Positions 44,352 through 53,663 of a stretch of DNA of 64,000 nt are shown piece after piece (positions within the stretch are counted from its first letter, which is position 1; every line of letters begins with the position of its first letter). Where the stretch lies: the NCBI RefSeq assembly GCF_018398315.1, contig NZ_JAHBRW010000002.1:1224637-1288636 (forward strand), read 5' to 3'. Origin of the DNA: Chelatococcus sp. YT9. Lineage in GTDB: Bacteria > Pseudomonadota > Alphaproteobacteria > Rhizobiales > Beijerinckiaceae. The notes under the pieces are model-generated. The model had not been told where the DNA came from. It did no database searches and saw only the letters and a program-made list of their open reading frames with translations. Both the position numbers and the translations under genes were made by a program.

Positions 44352-45590
44352 CTACTTCTTCTCCAGCAGGCCCTGAATAGCCGTGTTGGCCTCGGTCATC
44401 ACGGCTTGTGCCGGCTTGCCCCTGATCACGGAATCCCACGCGTTGGCGAAGATGCTCGCGTGAATCTCGCTCCACGGCGCGACCACCGGTCGGGCACGGC
44501 CCGCATCGGCTTGCGCCATGAAGGGCTGGAGCTGCTTTGGCAGGGCGGCGATCGCCTCTGGTGTCGTTGCGCTGGCGGCGGCCGAGAGGCGCTCATATTT
44601 GCGCATCAGTTCCACGCTACGGGGCCCGGTGAGCCATTCGATCAGGGCGAAGCTCGCGTCAGGGGATTTGCTGCCGGCTTTGGCAGCGAGGTTGTAGCCG
44701 CCGATGACGGTAGCCGCCTTGACGCCCACGGGCAGCGGATGAACGGAAAACTTGAGATTAGGGTTGCCCTTGGCGAGTGCCGCCAGCGCCCAGTCGCCCG
44801 TTACGACCATTCCGGCGCGCTCCTGAATGAAGGGCGCGTGCACTTCATCCCAGTTGCCAGCGGTGAGAACCGATTTCGGCATGGCGTGTGACTGGGTGTA
44901 GAGCTTGGCTAGGAAGTCCACCGCCTCGACCGTCGCCGGTTCCGCGACATGCGGCACGCCCTTCTCGTCAATGATCTCGCCGCCATTCTGCCAGATGAAA
45001 CTGTAGAGCTGGAAGGCACCCATGCGACTGCCGCCAAAGCTCGCCCCGTAGGTGTCCTTCTCCTTGTTTGTCAATGCGATGGCGGCGTCGCGGAACTCCT
45101 TCCAGTTGGAGGGCGCCTTGGCGATCCCGGCATCCGCCAACATGCGATCGTTGACGAAGAGGGCGACATTGTTGGTGTAGAGCGGAAGGGCGTATTGCTT
45201 TTCCTGGAACCGACCGCTCGCCAGGGGGCCCGGCTGGTACTGCGCGGCAATTGGTTTTGTCTTCTCGGTGATGTCAGCGAGGAGCCCGGCATCGGCAAGG
45301 CCGGCAACCCAGGCGATGTCGAGCGCCATCACGTCCGGGCCAGCGCCGCCGGACAGCGCAACGAACAGGTTGCGCTCCATTTCCATATGGGGCACCGCCT
45401 GCAGCTCGACCTTGTGGCCGGTCTTGGCCTCGAAGGCTTTGATCTCTTCATAGATCGGAGCGTTGGGCCCGGGCACGAGAGGGGCATTGACCCACATTAC
45501 GATGTTGTCGGCGAGTGCCGGTGCCAATCCAAGTCCAAGAACGACAGCTGAGATCGCCGCGCCGAATTTGAGACTGCTTCGCATGTTCAT
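44352..45590 (-). CDS. Sugar ABC transporter substrate-binding protein (family 1)
   Basis: This encodes 412 residues with a signal peptide (MNMRSSLKFGAAISAVVLGL, cleavage after about ALA at residue 27). The mature chain has ADNIVMWVNAPLVPGPN, GAGPDVMALDIAWVAGLADAGLL and AGMVVTGDWALAALAKGNP, matching the maltose/oligosaccharide-binding type. GGAGGAA precedes the ATG. It feeds the 43406/42504 permeases. The GH31 enzyme encoded just upstream suggests an alpha-linked glycoside as ligand. Confidence 0.92.
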   Translation of the reverse strand: MNMRSSLKFGAAISAVVLGLGLAPALADNIVMWVNAPLVPGPNAPIYEEIKAFEAKTGHKVELQAVPHMEMERNLFVALSGGAGPDVMALDIAWVAGLADAGLLADITEKTKPIAAQYQPGPLASGRFQEKQYALPLYTNNVALFVNDRMLADAGIAKAPSNWKEFRDAAIALTNKEKDTYGASFGGSRMGAFQLYSFIWQNGGEIIDEKGVPHVAEPATVEAVDFLAKLYTQSHAMPKSVLTAGNWDEVHAPFIQERAGMVVTGDWALAALAKGNPNLKFSVHPLPVGVKAATVIGGYNLAAKAGSKSPDASFALIEWLTGPRSVELMRKYERLSAAASATTPEAIAALPKQLQPFMAQADAGRARPVVAPWSEIHASIFANAWDSVIRGKPAQAVMTEANTAIQGLLEKK

Positions 45591-45645
45591 TCGTTCCTCC
45601 GCTTTATTATTGAATTTATGCTGTATTGAGGGGCTTTAGAAATGA

Positions 45646-47667
45646 TCAGCCAGGACCGATCTGGACCTCCGCGCTCGACGAAATCCACCGAATATCCTTG
45701 CCGAACCATCTGGCTATGTCAGAGGCCATTGCCGGCTGGTGGGTCACGCTGGCATCGGGCGCCGCACGTCCCTGGGCTCCGACGATGCCGACGTGATCGA
45801 CGCGCCAATCGGGGGCAAATCCGGGCGTTGCGTCAACTGATGAATGCCTGTCCGGATTGATGATGATGAGGCCGAGCGCTGCCCTGCCTCCTTGGCCAGC
45901 GACTTCCTGGGCAAGCGTGAGCCGCGCCCCGTCGCGCAGGAAGAGAGGCATCTTGTCGAGCGGCACATCATGAACACGCCACGCTGGTCCGCTGACCCAT
46001 TCTTCCGCAAGCACGTCGTACCAATCGCCATCCGGCAGATAGACCGCGCGGGTGTTGCCGTAGAACGCGACGGGCGCGACCAGAATATCCGGTCCCAGCA
46101 TGAATTGCTGATCCCAGTCGTTGATCCCGCCCCAGTCGATATTCGGAAAGGCGAGCGGCATCATGCGCAGGAGAGGCAGACCGCCGTTGGCGGCTTCCCT
46201 GCCGTAGTGTCCGAAAATAGGCCGAAGGGCGAGGTGAAGCCGCGCGTAATCGGCGTAGATGACCGCAGACCCCGCATCCATGTCCCACGGCTCCCGGCAG
46301 CCGAGCCCGTGCAGCATCATCAATGGCGTGAAACAGGCAAACTGTGTCCAGCGCGCGAAAACCTGCGGCGTCGGCGTACCGAAATAGCCGCCGAGATCGC
46401 TGCCGATGAAGGACCACCCTGAGAGATTGGCGCTCTGCACAGCGCGGACCGCAGACGGCAGGCCGGTCTTGGGGCAGAAGTCCGAGGTCTGGTCACCGCT
46501 CCAGATCGGCGCGCGGACACGCGGTGAGCTGGAGCGGCTGATGATCGCCGGCGTCTTGCCGTCGAAGGCGGCGATCGTCGCCTCGAGATAATAACGCACG
46601 AAGGCGTTGTGGGCGCGTCCCCCCGTCTCGCCGGAGTGGAGCACGGCATGCTCGGGGAGCTGTTCGCCGAAATCGGCCTTGAAGCCCACGATGCCCCGCT
46701 CGATGAGGCCGCGGAGATTACCCGACCACCAGGCACTCGCCTCGGGATTGGAAAAATCGATGAGCGCAGCCACCACATTGGGATTGGCGCCGGGGCGGCG
46801 TGTGATCAGCTCACCATTGCGATCGACGATCACATATCCCTTGGAGCGGGCATAGTCGAAGGACTTGGTGCCGACGACGACCCAGGGGCAGAGCCAGAGA
46901 TAGATGCCTGTTCCGTCCTTGGCCATGTCCGATACCATGCCCCAGGCGTCGGGGTACTTGACAGTATCGAAGGCGAAAGAGTGGACCTCACTCGCCCAAT
47001 AGGCGTCGATGAGCTTGATTGCCATCGGGAGCTCGAGGGCGGCGTGGCCAGCGACGTCGGCCGCGACGGTCGTTGCATTTTCGTAGCGCCAGTCACCCGC
47101 CTTCCAGAGGCCGAAGAAATGGGTGTCCGGCATCAGTGGCGGACCGATCCGCGCGATCAGCGCCGCGTAGAGCTCCGCGAGGCCGCCACGATCGATGTCC
47201 AGCGTCAGGCTTTCGCCTTCGACCTGGACCCGCAGGACATGGGGGTCGAAAGGCGCGGCGATGTGGAAGACGGCCGGCGCCTCGTCTGGCAGGAAGAGCG
47301 AGTAGCCGAGCGTCGTGGCGATCCAGGGGCTCGGCAGATAGGTGCCGTTGCCGAGGCCGAAGTTCTCCAGGTAGAAACGGACCGACTGGCCGCGCAGATC
47401 GAGCGTCTCGAAACGCTCGCCGCCGCCGAAGGCCTGAAACTTGGCCGGCACGGCGAAGGCGATCTCGACGGCGGCGGCTCCCGGGCGGGTGACGACGATC
47501 CGCGTCCCGCCGCCGGGCGTCTCCGTGACGCTAACGGCGCTGCCCGCCTCGGCGAAGGGCACGGTCGTCCACGAGCCGCCGGTGGCGCGCCACCCGATGC
47601 TCACGGGCTGATGGGCGGCGCTGGCATGGGAAGCGCCAGCCTCGCTGTCTGGCCGGATGTCAGGCAT
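45646..47667 (-). CDS. Glycoside hydrolase family 31 enzyme
   Basis: This encodes 673 residues with an N-terminal beta-sandwich (GGGERFETLDLRGQSV at 81-96) and a GH31 TIM barrel. The nucleophile is D332 (GFKADFGEQLP) and the general acid D392 (IWSGDQTSD). IDFSNPEASAWW (303-314) and SDLGGYFG are further family marks. No signal peptide is present, so it acts in the cytoplasm on an imported alpha-glycoside. Sulfoquinovosidase-like features exist around the nucleophile, but the sulfonate-binding motif is not evident. It overlaps the isomerase gene by eight bases. Confidence 0.9.
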   Translation of the reverse strand: MPDIRPDSEAGASHASAAHQPVSIGWRATGGSWTTVPFAEAGSAVSVTETPGGGTRIVVTRPGAAAVEIAFAVPAKFQAFGGGERFETLDLRGQSVRFYLENFGLGNGTYLPSPWIATTLGYSLFLPDEAPAVFHIAAPFDPHVLRVQVEGESLTLDIDRGGLAELYAALIARIGPPLMPDTHFFGLWKAGDWRYENATTVAADVAGHAALELPMAIKLIDAYWASEVHSFAFDTVKYPDAWGMVSDMAKDGTGIYLWLCPWVVVGTKSFDYARSKGYVIVDRNGELITRRPGANPNVVAALIDFSNPEASAWWSGNLRGLIERGIVGFKADFGEQLPEHAVLHSGETGGRAHNAFVRYYLEATIAAFDGKTPAIISRSSSPRVRAPIWSGDQTSDFCPKTGLPSAVRAVQSANLSGWSFIGSDLGGYFGTPTPQVFARWTQFACFTPLMMLHGLGCREPWDMDAGSAVIYADYARLHLALRPIFGHYGREAANGGLPLLRMMPLAFPNIDWGGINDWDQQFMLGPDILVAPVAFYGNTRAVYLPDGDWYDVLAEEWVSGPAWRVHDVPLDKMPLFLRDGARLTLAQEVAGQGGRAALGLIIINPDRHSSVDATPGFAPDWRVDHVGIVGAQGRAAPDASVTHQPAMASDIARWFGKDIRWISSSAEVQIGPG

Positions 47668-49012
47668 GGTCCACCTTCACACCGAGCTGGCGACCGAGAT
47701 GCGAGACGGCGTCGCCCCAATGGCCGTACACCGCCGTGACATGGTGCTCGTAACCCTCGTCGATGAACTGTCGGACCAACGCCTCCGCCGTGCTGTTCGA
47801 CGGGCGGAAATACCCGGCGGCGCGGTTCGCGCTGGACCGCTGATCCTCGATCACGCCCTCGGTCACGAAGATCCGCAAGGCTCCGTCGGCGCGCATGGAC
47901 AGGCGGAACAGGGTCATCGGGCCGGCGCGCAGCGGAAAGGTCTCCTGTTTCAGGACGGGATCTAGCGAACGCGGTCCATCAGCCAGCCGTGGGCTGACGC
48001 CGTAATGCCACAGCACGAGGCGATTGTTGGCGCGGTCGATGCCGGAGATGTCGGTGAGGAAGGGCAGGGAACCCGGATCGAAGGCGCGCGCCACGAGGGC
48101 CGATACCGCGCCCATGACGTCGCCCTCAGGCGCGATCGGTGTTGCCCGATCGGAGAGTTCGCCGAGCGCGGCCCAGGTGCCGCGGAAGTCCTCCGCGTAG
48201 AGAATTTCGGGCCAGTCCCGCAGCGCGATGGCATCCGCCTTGACGGCATCGAGCCCGGACGCGAGGCGCGCATAGGTCCGTCCCAGCGTGGCACGGCCAG
48301 CCTCGGCCTCGCCGCCGTCGAAGCTCGCTTCGGCCCAGCGCGTGGCGCCGGCCTTCTCAGCCTCGGCCGTCGCCTTGCAGCCTTCGAGGAACCGCACGAG
48401 CGTCATCTGCTCGATGGTGACGCCGAGCGCGCGCTTGAGCGCCCAGGGGTCCACAGCGAGATTCGTGAACCAGTCGGCATGGCTGCCGATCAACGCAACC
48501 CGGGCGCCCCTGACACGCGTGTGGGCACGCGCGGCGGCGGCAAAAGCCCCAAGATCCCCCGCGAGTTCATTGTCGTCCGGGTTGCCCATCAGCAAGGTGA
48601 ACCGATGGCCGAAGCGCGCGAGCGTCGATGCCCAGAGCTGCGCTCCGCAGAGCGAATTGGTGATGATGGCGTCGCTTTCCTCCAGCGCCCAAAGGGCGAG
48701 CGGCAGCGCGCGACCGCCAATGGCACTCAGGACCTCATGAAGAAGGTCGGCGGTGCAAAAGGTCGAGAGCTGGATTACCAACCCGTCGAGGTTCGCGAGA
48801 TCAAGGCTTTTAAGCGCCGCCGCGCAGGACGCGCGGTCCCGCGCCAGGGTGTCGGCCACCGTGAACTGCCCAGCGAGCCGTTCCTCACTGGCAAGGGTCT
48901 GTGTCCGCGCGATCAACTCTCGGGCCGCCGCTTCCGAAAAAAGCGAGGAAGCGACGAAGAGGATACCGACCCGGCACTCGCCCGTTGCCGCGGCCTGGTT
49001 TCTTGTCAGCAT
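47660..49012 (-). CDS. L-fucose/L-arabinose isomerase-family protein
   Basis: This encodes 450 residues from the ATG at 49012, one base after the ROK stop. N-terminal VGILFVASSLFSEAAARELI and VIQLSTFCTADLLHEVLSA fit the first domain of FucI/AraA-like isomerases, and the C-terminal domain has AVYGHWGDAVSHLGRQLGV with a candidate metal His. Overall it is divergent and shorter than true FucI (about 590). It should convert the aldose released by GH31 to a ketose for the PfkB kinase. Confidence 0.8.
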   Translation of the reverse strand: MLTRNQAAATGECRVGILFVASSLFSEAAARELIARTQTLASEERLAGQFTVADTLARDRASCAAALKSLDLANLDGLVIQLSTFCTADLLHEVLSAIGGRALPLALWALEESDAIITNSLCGAQLWASTLARFGHRFTLLMGNPDDNELAGDLGAFAAAARAHTRVRGARVALIGSHADWFTNLAVDPWALKRALGVTIEQMTLVRFLEGCKATAEAEKAGATRWAEASFDGGEAEAGRATLGRTYARLASGLDAVKADAIALRDWPEILYAEDFRGTWAALGELSDRATPIAPEGDVMGAVSALVARAFDPGSLPFLTDISGIDRANNRLVLWHYGVSPRLADGPRSLDPVLKQETFPLRAGPMTLFRLSMRADGALRIFVTEGVIEDQRSSANRAAGYFRPSNSTAEALVRQFIDEGYEHHVTAVYGHWGDAVSHLGRQLGVKVDHA

Positions 49013-49013
49013 T

Positions 49014-50207
49014 TTAGGCGATCTCCTCCAGCGCGGTCTGGGAGTCGGCTCTTGCGTCCAGTCCTCCACCGCTCACGAAACAATAGGCTGCGTAATGAAG
49101 CGCCGCCTGCGGATCATTGCCGATCGACGGCGCGATGAAAGACAGGCTCAAGCGCCGCTCGTCAAAGCCGCCGAGCAGGCTCTCGTCCAGCCCGGCGATG
49201 ATGGCCGCGCGATCTTCCTCCGGCATCAGGGACGGCCAGCCGCTGATCACCACCGAAGAGAGGGGGTGCAGGTTCAGCGCATTGCCGAGCCCGAGCCCCA
49301 GCATGACGAGCCGCTCCCGCAGCACGGCGCGTGCGTCGCCGTCGAGATCAAGCATGTCGATGAAGCTGTCGCCGCGATGCAGGATCTCGCCGGCGTCGAG
49401 GTTGAGGATCGACGAGATCGCCCTCAGCGACGTGTAGGCCTCGATACAGCCCCGATGCCCACAGCGACATGCGAGACCGTTGCGCTCGATCACCATGTGG
49501 CCGATCTCGAAGGGCGAGAAGGCGTCGATCGAGGCCGCTTCGTTGACGATGACACCGGCCACGCCGTGGCCCACGAAGAGGAAGAGGTGGTTGCCGGCCA
49601 CCGGATAGCGCGTGCTTTGGGAATAGCGCTGGAAAGCGGCCTGCGCGACGACGGAGTTGGTGAGTTCAAGCGGCAAGCCCGGAAGGGCCTCGCCGAGAAC
49701 GCCACGCAGGCGCGCGACATCCCAGGGGTAGATTGGATTGCCGGCCTCACGGCCATAGCCGGGAATGGAGAGGGCAGCCTGGCGAAGGGTGATGCCGCGC
49801 GCGTGTGCCCACGCCAGCATGGCGGCGGCGCTGCGCCGGACCAGCTGCTCGAACGCGTCCTGATCGAGCTGTGGCGAGGCCGGCATCCTGTCCACATAGT
49901 CGAGCGTGCCGGCGAGGTCGCCAATGCCGAAGGAGAGCCGGCTGTTGGACAATTCGATGCCCGCAATAGCTACGCTTTTGCTTAGTGTAACAAGAGAGGT
50001 CGGCCCGCCGCTGTAGGGTGCTGGATGGCGGGTTTCTTGAACGAGATTTTCGCTGCGTAACTCGGCGAGAATGCGTGAGACACTAGCCTCAGTCAGCTTC
50101 GTTTCACGCGCGATAGCCGAGCGAAAGGCGCCGCCAGTGCGCAATAAGTTCTCGAGCACGGTCGCCCGTGTCTCTCTCCTGCTCCTGGGGGCGGCCCGTC
50201 CCAACAT
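49014..50207 (-). CDS. ROK-family transcriptional regulator
   Basis: This encodes 397 residues. There is an N-terminal winged HTH at about 15-75 (AFRSAIARETKLTEASVSRI) and then the ROK domain. The zinc motif is CRCGHRGCIEAY, and the sugar-binding HxxE-type segment is PFEIGHMVIE. The phosphate-loop Asp region of ROK kinases (DxGGT) reads ELSNSRLS, so it is a regulator without kinase activity, like NagC or XylR. It is first in the operon and divergent from the ATPase gene, across a 77-base region with a 13-bp dyad. Confidence 0.92.
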   Translation of the reverse strand: MLGRAAPRSRRETRATVLENLLRTGGAFRSAIARETKLTEASVSRILAELRSENLVQETRHPAPYSGGPTSLVTLSKSVAIAGIELSNSRLSFGIGDLAGTLDYVDRMPASPQLDQDAFEQLVRRSAAAMLAWAHARGITLRQAALSIPGYGREAGNPIYPWDVARLRGVLGEALPGLPLELTNSVVAQAAFQRYSQSTRYPVAGNHLFLFVGHGVAGVIVNEAASIDAFSPFEIGHMVIERNGLACRCGHRGCIEAYTSLRAISSILNLDAGEILHRGDSFIDMLDLDGDARAVLRERLVMLGLGLGNALNLHPLSSVVISGWPSLMPEEDRAAIIAGLDESLLGGFDERRLSLSFIAPSIGNDPQAALHYAAYCFVSGGGLDARADSQTALEEIA

Positions 50208-50223
50208 TGTTTATCCGTTATAT

Positions 50224-50236
50224 TTACACTGTGTAA
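50224..50236. promoter_or_regulatory. 13-bp dyad between ROK and ATPase genes, likely operator
   Basis: TTACAC-T-GTGTAA has perfect six-base arms and one central base. It is in the AT-rich divergent promoter (50208-50284), about 50 bases before the ATPase start and 17 bases from the ROK start. It is a good candidate ROK operator controlling both directions. Confidence 0.6.
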
Positions 50237-50284
50237 TTACTGTGCTTTAAAAAGAAAAATTGTCAACACGGGAGCGAGGCGAAA

Positions 50285-51382
50285 GTGGCAGAGTTGACAC
50301 TGCGGACCGTTGAAAAGCGGTTTGGCAACGTCCAGGCCGTCAAGGCCGTCGATCTCGATGTGGAACACGGCGAGTTCATCGTTCTGGTGGGGCCATCCGG
50401 CTGTGGAAAAAGCACGCTGCTGCGTATGATCGCCGGGCTGGAGGAGATCTCTTCCGGCGAGATCCTGCTTGATGGCAGGAGCCTGAATGCCGTTGCGCCG
50501 CGCGACCGCGACATGGCCATGGTGTTTCAGGACTATGCGCTCTACCCCCATATGACCGTAGCAGAAAACCTCGGATTCGCGCTCAAGATGCGGGACATGG
50601 CGGCCTCCGAGATCGACGGCAAGGTGCATGAAGTGGCGCGCATGCTCGAGCTTGACGCCTTGCTCGATCGCAAGCCGAAGGCGCTCTCCGGCGGCCAGCG
50701 CCAGCGTGTCGCCCTTGGGCGTGCGCTGATCCGCGATCCGAAGGTCTTCCTCTTCGACGAGCCGCTATCAAACCTTGATGCCAAACTGCGGGTTGGCATG
50801 CGCATGGAAATCCGCAAGCTCCAGGTCGCTCTCGGCACCACCAGCATTTACGTCACGCATGATCAGATCGAGGCCATGACTATGGCCGACCGCATCGTCG
50901 TGCTTAAACTTGGCGAGGTACAGCAGATCGGTACGCCGATCGAGATCTATCAGAGGCCGGTCAATAGTTTCGTCGGGACCTTCATTGGCTCGCCACCGAT
51001 GAGCCTGGTGCCGGCCAGGCACAAGGTGGAGGGAGGACAGGCAATCCTGACGTTCGGCAAAGGCCACGATATCCGGCTACCCGCCGCGCGCGCCGAGGCT
51101 CTGGCCCGCGCGAATATCGACCGTGTGGAGGTTGGCCTCAGGGCCGAGCATATTTCGCTCGTCACAGACGACGATGGGAATGAGACGGATTTCGTCTCCG
51201 ATATCATCCTGGTTGAGGAGCATGGCGCCGATTCCATCGCCGTCGTGACGCTGGGCGAACGTGAGGTGATGGCGCGGGTGAAGCCCGGCGGCGCCCATGT
51301 GGGGGACAAGGCACGCCGTTTCCGTCTCGATGTTCACGCGCTCCATCTTTTCCATCCTGAAACGGGCAAACGACTTGGTTGA
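50285..51382 (+). CDS. Sugar ABC transporter ATP-binding protein (MsmK/UgpC type)
   Basis: This encodes 365 residues. Motifs are [19 protein letters not shown] (Walker A), [30 protein letters not shown] and [17 protein letters not shown]-terminal TOBE/OB regulatory domain occupies about residues 240-365. It uses a GTG start after GGGAGCGAGGCGAAA. It should power the 42504-45590 importer, and possibly also the ATPase-less importer at 8823-11882, since this ATPase type is often shared. Confidence 0.93.
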   Translation: MAELTLRTVEKRFGNVQAVKAVDLDVEHGEFIVLVGPSGCGKSTLLRMIAGLEEISSGEILLDGRSLNAVAPRDRDMAMVFQDYALYPHMTVAENLGFALKMRDMAASEIDGKVHEVARMLELDALLDRKPKALSGGQRQRVALGRALIRDPKVFLFDEPLSNLDAKLRVGMRMEIRKLQVALGTTSIYVTHDQIEAMTMADRIVVLKLGEVQQIGTPIEIYQRPVNSFVGTFIGSPPMSLVPARHKVEGGQAILTFGKGHDIRLPAARAEALARANIDRVEVGLRAEHISLVTDDDGNETDFVSDIILVEEHGADSIAVVTLGEREVMARVKPGGAHVGDKARRFRLDVHALHLFHPETGKRLG

Positions 51383-52340
51383 GGCCGAGGAGCCGGAGGT
51401 CTTCTGCCTCGGCCTTGCAATCCAGGATACGATTCTGACGGTTGCCTCAATTCCGAGCGCGCCGGTCAAGGTCTATGCGTCGGCGCGGCGAGAGGTAGGC
51501 GGCGGCCCGGCAGCGACCGCCAGTGTGACCATCGCGCGACTGGGTGGGAGGGCAAGCTTCGCCGGCCGCCTCGGCGATGATCCGACTGGAGCTTCACTGC
51601 GCCATGAGCTCGCGGCAGAGAATGTCGACGTGACGTGGCTGCGCAGCTTCGAGGGATTGCAATCGCCAGGCTCTGTCATCCTAGTCGACGGCGAAGGTGA
51701 GCGCCTTATCGTCGCCTATGCAGATCCGAATTTGCCGCGCGATGCCGGGTGGCTGACCCCACGCAGGCTCGGCCATGCCGTGCTGTGCGATCTATCTTGG
51801 CCGGAAGGGGCCATGAAATGCCTGCATATGGCCCGCGACAACGGCATTCCCTCCGTGCTCGACGCCGATATTTCGCGTCATGGCCATGACGAAGTCGCGG
51901 CACTGATCGCAGCCGCCGATCACGTGGTCTTCTCGCGACCTGGACTGGCGCAGTTCACAGGCGCGGAGGCGATCGAAGCCGGTCTGCGCGAAGCGGCCCG
52001 GCCCGGTCATGCGCTCATTGGGGTCACGGATGGCGCAGATGGCCTGTTCTGGCTGGACGATGGGCGCATCCGCAACGCGCGGCCGCCACAGGTCGATGTG
52101 GTCGATACCGTCGGTGCCGGTGATGCTTTCCATGGAGCCCTGGCGCTCGCGCTGGCAAGGCGCTGCCCCCTCGAGGAGGCTATCGCCTTTGCCAACGCGG
52201 TGGCAGCGCTGAAATGCACCAAGCCAGGCGGGCGGGCAGGTCTCCCCACGTGGGACGCGCTGCGCCGCTTCAGCCCTCCCCTCGATCTCACCTGCATCAG
52301 AGCGCCGCGGCGAGGGTCGAGGGATCCATCAGAGGAGTGA
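51375..52340 (+). CDS. PfkB-family carbohydrate kinase
   Basis: This encodes about 321 residues. [17 protein letters not shown] (substrate and Gly-rich segment) and [17 protein letters not shown] (anion hole and catalytic Asp) are clear, as is the N-terminal [13 protein letters not shown]. The start is uncertain; a TTG at 51375 overlapping the ATPase stop gives the usual N-terminus, while ATG 51330 would add 15 residues. Likely role: phosphorylating the ketose made by the FucI/AraA-like isomerase. No aldolase to follow it is encoded here. Confidence 0.88.
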   Translation: MVEAEEPEVFCLGLAIQDTILTVASIPSAPVKVYASARREVGGGPAATASVTIARLGGRASFAGRLGDDPTGASLRHELAAENVDVTWLRSFEGLQSPGSVILVDGEGERLIVAYADPNLPRDAGWLTPRRLGHAVLCDLSWPEGAMKCLHMARDNGIPSVLDADISRHGHDEVAALIAAADHVVFSRPGLAQFTGAEAIEAGLREAARPGHALIGVTDGADGLFWLDDGRIRNARPPQVDVVDTVGAGDAFHGALALALARRCPLEEAIAFANAVAALKCTKPGGRAGLPTWDALRRFSPPLDLTCIRAPRRGSRDPSEE

Positions 52341-52373
52341 TGCGGCGTAGAACTGCGAGAAAGCTCAGGCCGC

Positions 52374-53108
52374 TTAATGAGGACTAGCGGTTGGTCGAAC
52401 CACAATCTCACTGACGTCGACGCCTTCCGGCTGGCTGATGGCGAAAAGAATGGCATTGGCTACGGCTTCGGGGGCAATGGTGATCGCGCGCCAGGCCTTC
52501 ATCAGTTCGCGTGCTTCCGCATCGCTGATCGTGTCGGCAAGTTCTGACGCCGTGGTTCCTGGGGAGATGACGGTAACGCGAATACGATCGGTTTCTTGCC
52601 GCAACCCGTCCGAGATGGCACGGACAGCAAACTTTGTCGCGCAATAGACCGCGGCGGTAGGCGATACATAATGGCCGCCAATCGAAGATAGGTTGATGAT
52701 CTGGCCTGAGCCCTGCTCCTTCATGATCGGAAGAGCGGCGGCAATTCCGTAGAGAACGCCCTTGATGTTGACGTCGATCATCTGGTCCCACTCTTCGACC
52801 TTCAACGCTTCGAGGGGTGAAAGCGGCATGACGCCCGCATTGTTGACGATGACATCCAGCCGGCCAAACTCCGATTGTGCAAAGCGCGCGAAGGACTGCG
52901 CGTCTTCGCGGTGAGTGACATCAAGCCGTCGCACCCGAACCACGCCGCCCTCGGCGTTAATGTCGGCCGCCAGCTGAGCGAGGCGATCCGTCCGTCGCGC
53001 GCCAATCACGACAGAGGCGCCGGCGGCCGCGAGCACCTTCGCCGTCGCTTCGCCAATACCGCTGCTGGCCCCGGTTATGGCGACTACCTTTCCCTTGATG
53101 TTCAGCAT
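52374..53108 (-). CDS. Short-chain dehydrogenase/reductase
   Basis: This encodes 244 residues. NADP-type cofactor motif TGASSGIG with ARR after the second strand, NNAG, the catalytic Ser in LSSIGG and Y-x-x-x-K (YCATK) are all present. The start at 53108 follows CTGGAGCATGGA. It lies just downstream of the Atu4866-like gene and under likely control of the divergent LysR protein. The substrate is unknown. Confidence 0.92.
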   Translation of the reverse strand: MLNIKGKVVAITGASSGIGEATAKVLAAAGASVVIGARRTDRLAQLAADINAEGGVVRVRRLDVTHREDAQSFARFAQSEFGRLDVIVNNAGVMPLSPLEALKVEEWDQMIDVNIKGVLYGIAAALPIMKEQGSGQIINLSSIGGHYVSPTAAVYCATKFAVRAISDGLRQETDRIRVTVISPGTTASELADTISDAEARELMKAWRAITIAPEAVANAILFAISQPEGVDVSEIVVRPTASPH

Positions 53109-53158
53109 TCCATGCTCCAGTCCAGATTTTAAGGGGTCATTCGCTGAAAACAGGCGTG

Positions 53159-53527
53159 TCACTTGCGGCGGAGAACCATGCCGCCGTGGTGCAAGGTGTT
53201 CTCATCGATAAAAACGCCATCGGCCGTGAAGCCGGTATCATCCCAATAGTCGATGTGACTGCCGGTGACCTCATAGCGGCCCCGATAAGCACTCTCACGG
53301 CTGCCTCGAGCTTCGTCGTATCGGCCGTTCGGAAGAAGCGCGTGACGGACGTGACCGTCATCAGTGACCCATAGGCCAACATAGGGATGTTGTTGCACCG
53401 TTGACTCGGTTGCCCCCCGTTGCTCGGGCGAGATACGTCCCGGGCTTCCCATCGCGTTGGCTGATGCACTGAATACAAGCGCTGCAGTAATGAAGGGTAA
53501 CATCGGCTTGTTCGAAGACCTCATCAT
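53159..53527 (-). CDS. Atu4866-like small exported protein
   Basis: This encodes 122 residues with a signal peptide (PMLPFITAALVFSASANAM). The mature domain, HPYVGLWVTDDGHVRHALLP through GRYEVTGSHIDYWDDTGFTA, is the small ligand-binding fold named after Agrobacterium Atu4866. The family often sits next to SDR genes and LysR regulators. I start at ATG 53527, five bases after CGGAG. Its role is unproven. Confidence 0.88.
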   Translation of the reverse strand: MMRSSNKPMLPFITAALVFSASANAMGSPGRISPEQRGATESTVQQHPYVGLWVTDDGHVRHALLPNGRYDEARGSRESAYRGRYEVTGSHIDYWDDTGFTADGVFIDENTLHHGGMVLRRK

Positions 53528-53583
53528 CGTCACTCCGAATCTCAGCGGAACTCACCGTAGCCGTCGCTTTCCGGCGCCGGCTC

Positions 53584-53632
53584 TTGACGGTCTATCCAAT
53601 AGCCCCCTCATTGGCCGGTATCGATCCGTCAA
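53584..53632. promoter_or_regulatory. Nested inverted repeats at a LysR divergent promoter
   Basis: TTGACGG (53584-53590) and CCGTCAA (53626-53632) frame an inner CCAAT-N9-ATTGG (53596-53614). The two dyads are almost concentric and lie between the LysR gene (start 53664) and the Atu4866-like gene (start 53527). They are a likely binding site for the adjacent LysR protein. Confidence 0.5.
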
Positions 53633-53663
53633 CTGGCGACGGTCTGTTCAATGTGGCTAACCA

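Noticed and set aside
45646-47667. Specific call of sulfoquinovosidase (YihQ-like)
   Set aside because: The nucleophile and acid regions resemble it, but I could not find the Arg/Gln/Trp sulfonate-binding motif, and no sulfo-sugar aldolase or exporter is nearby.
46609-47739. Long plus-strand frame opposite the GH31 gene
   Set aside because: GH31 catalytic motifs are on the minus strand. The other frame is low-complexity and recognises nothing.
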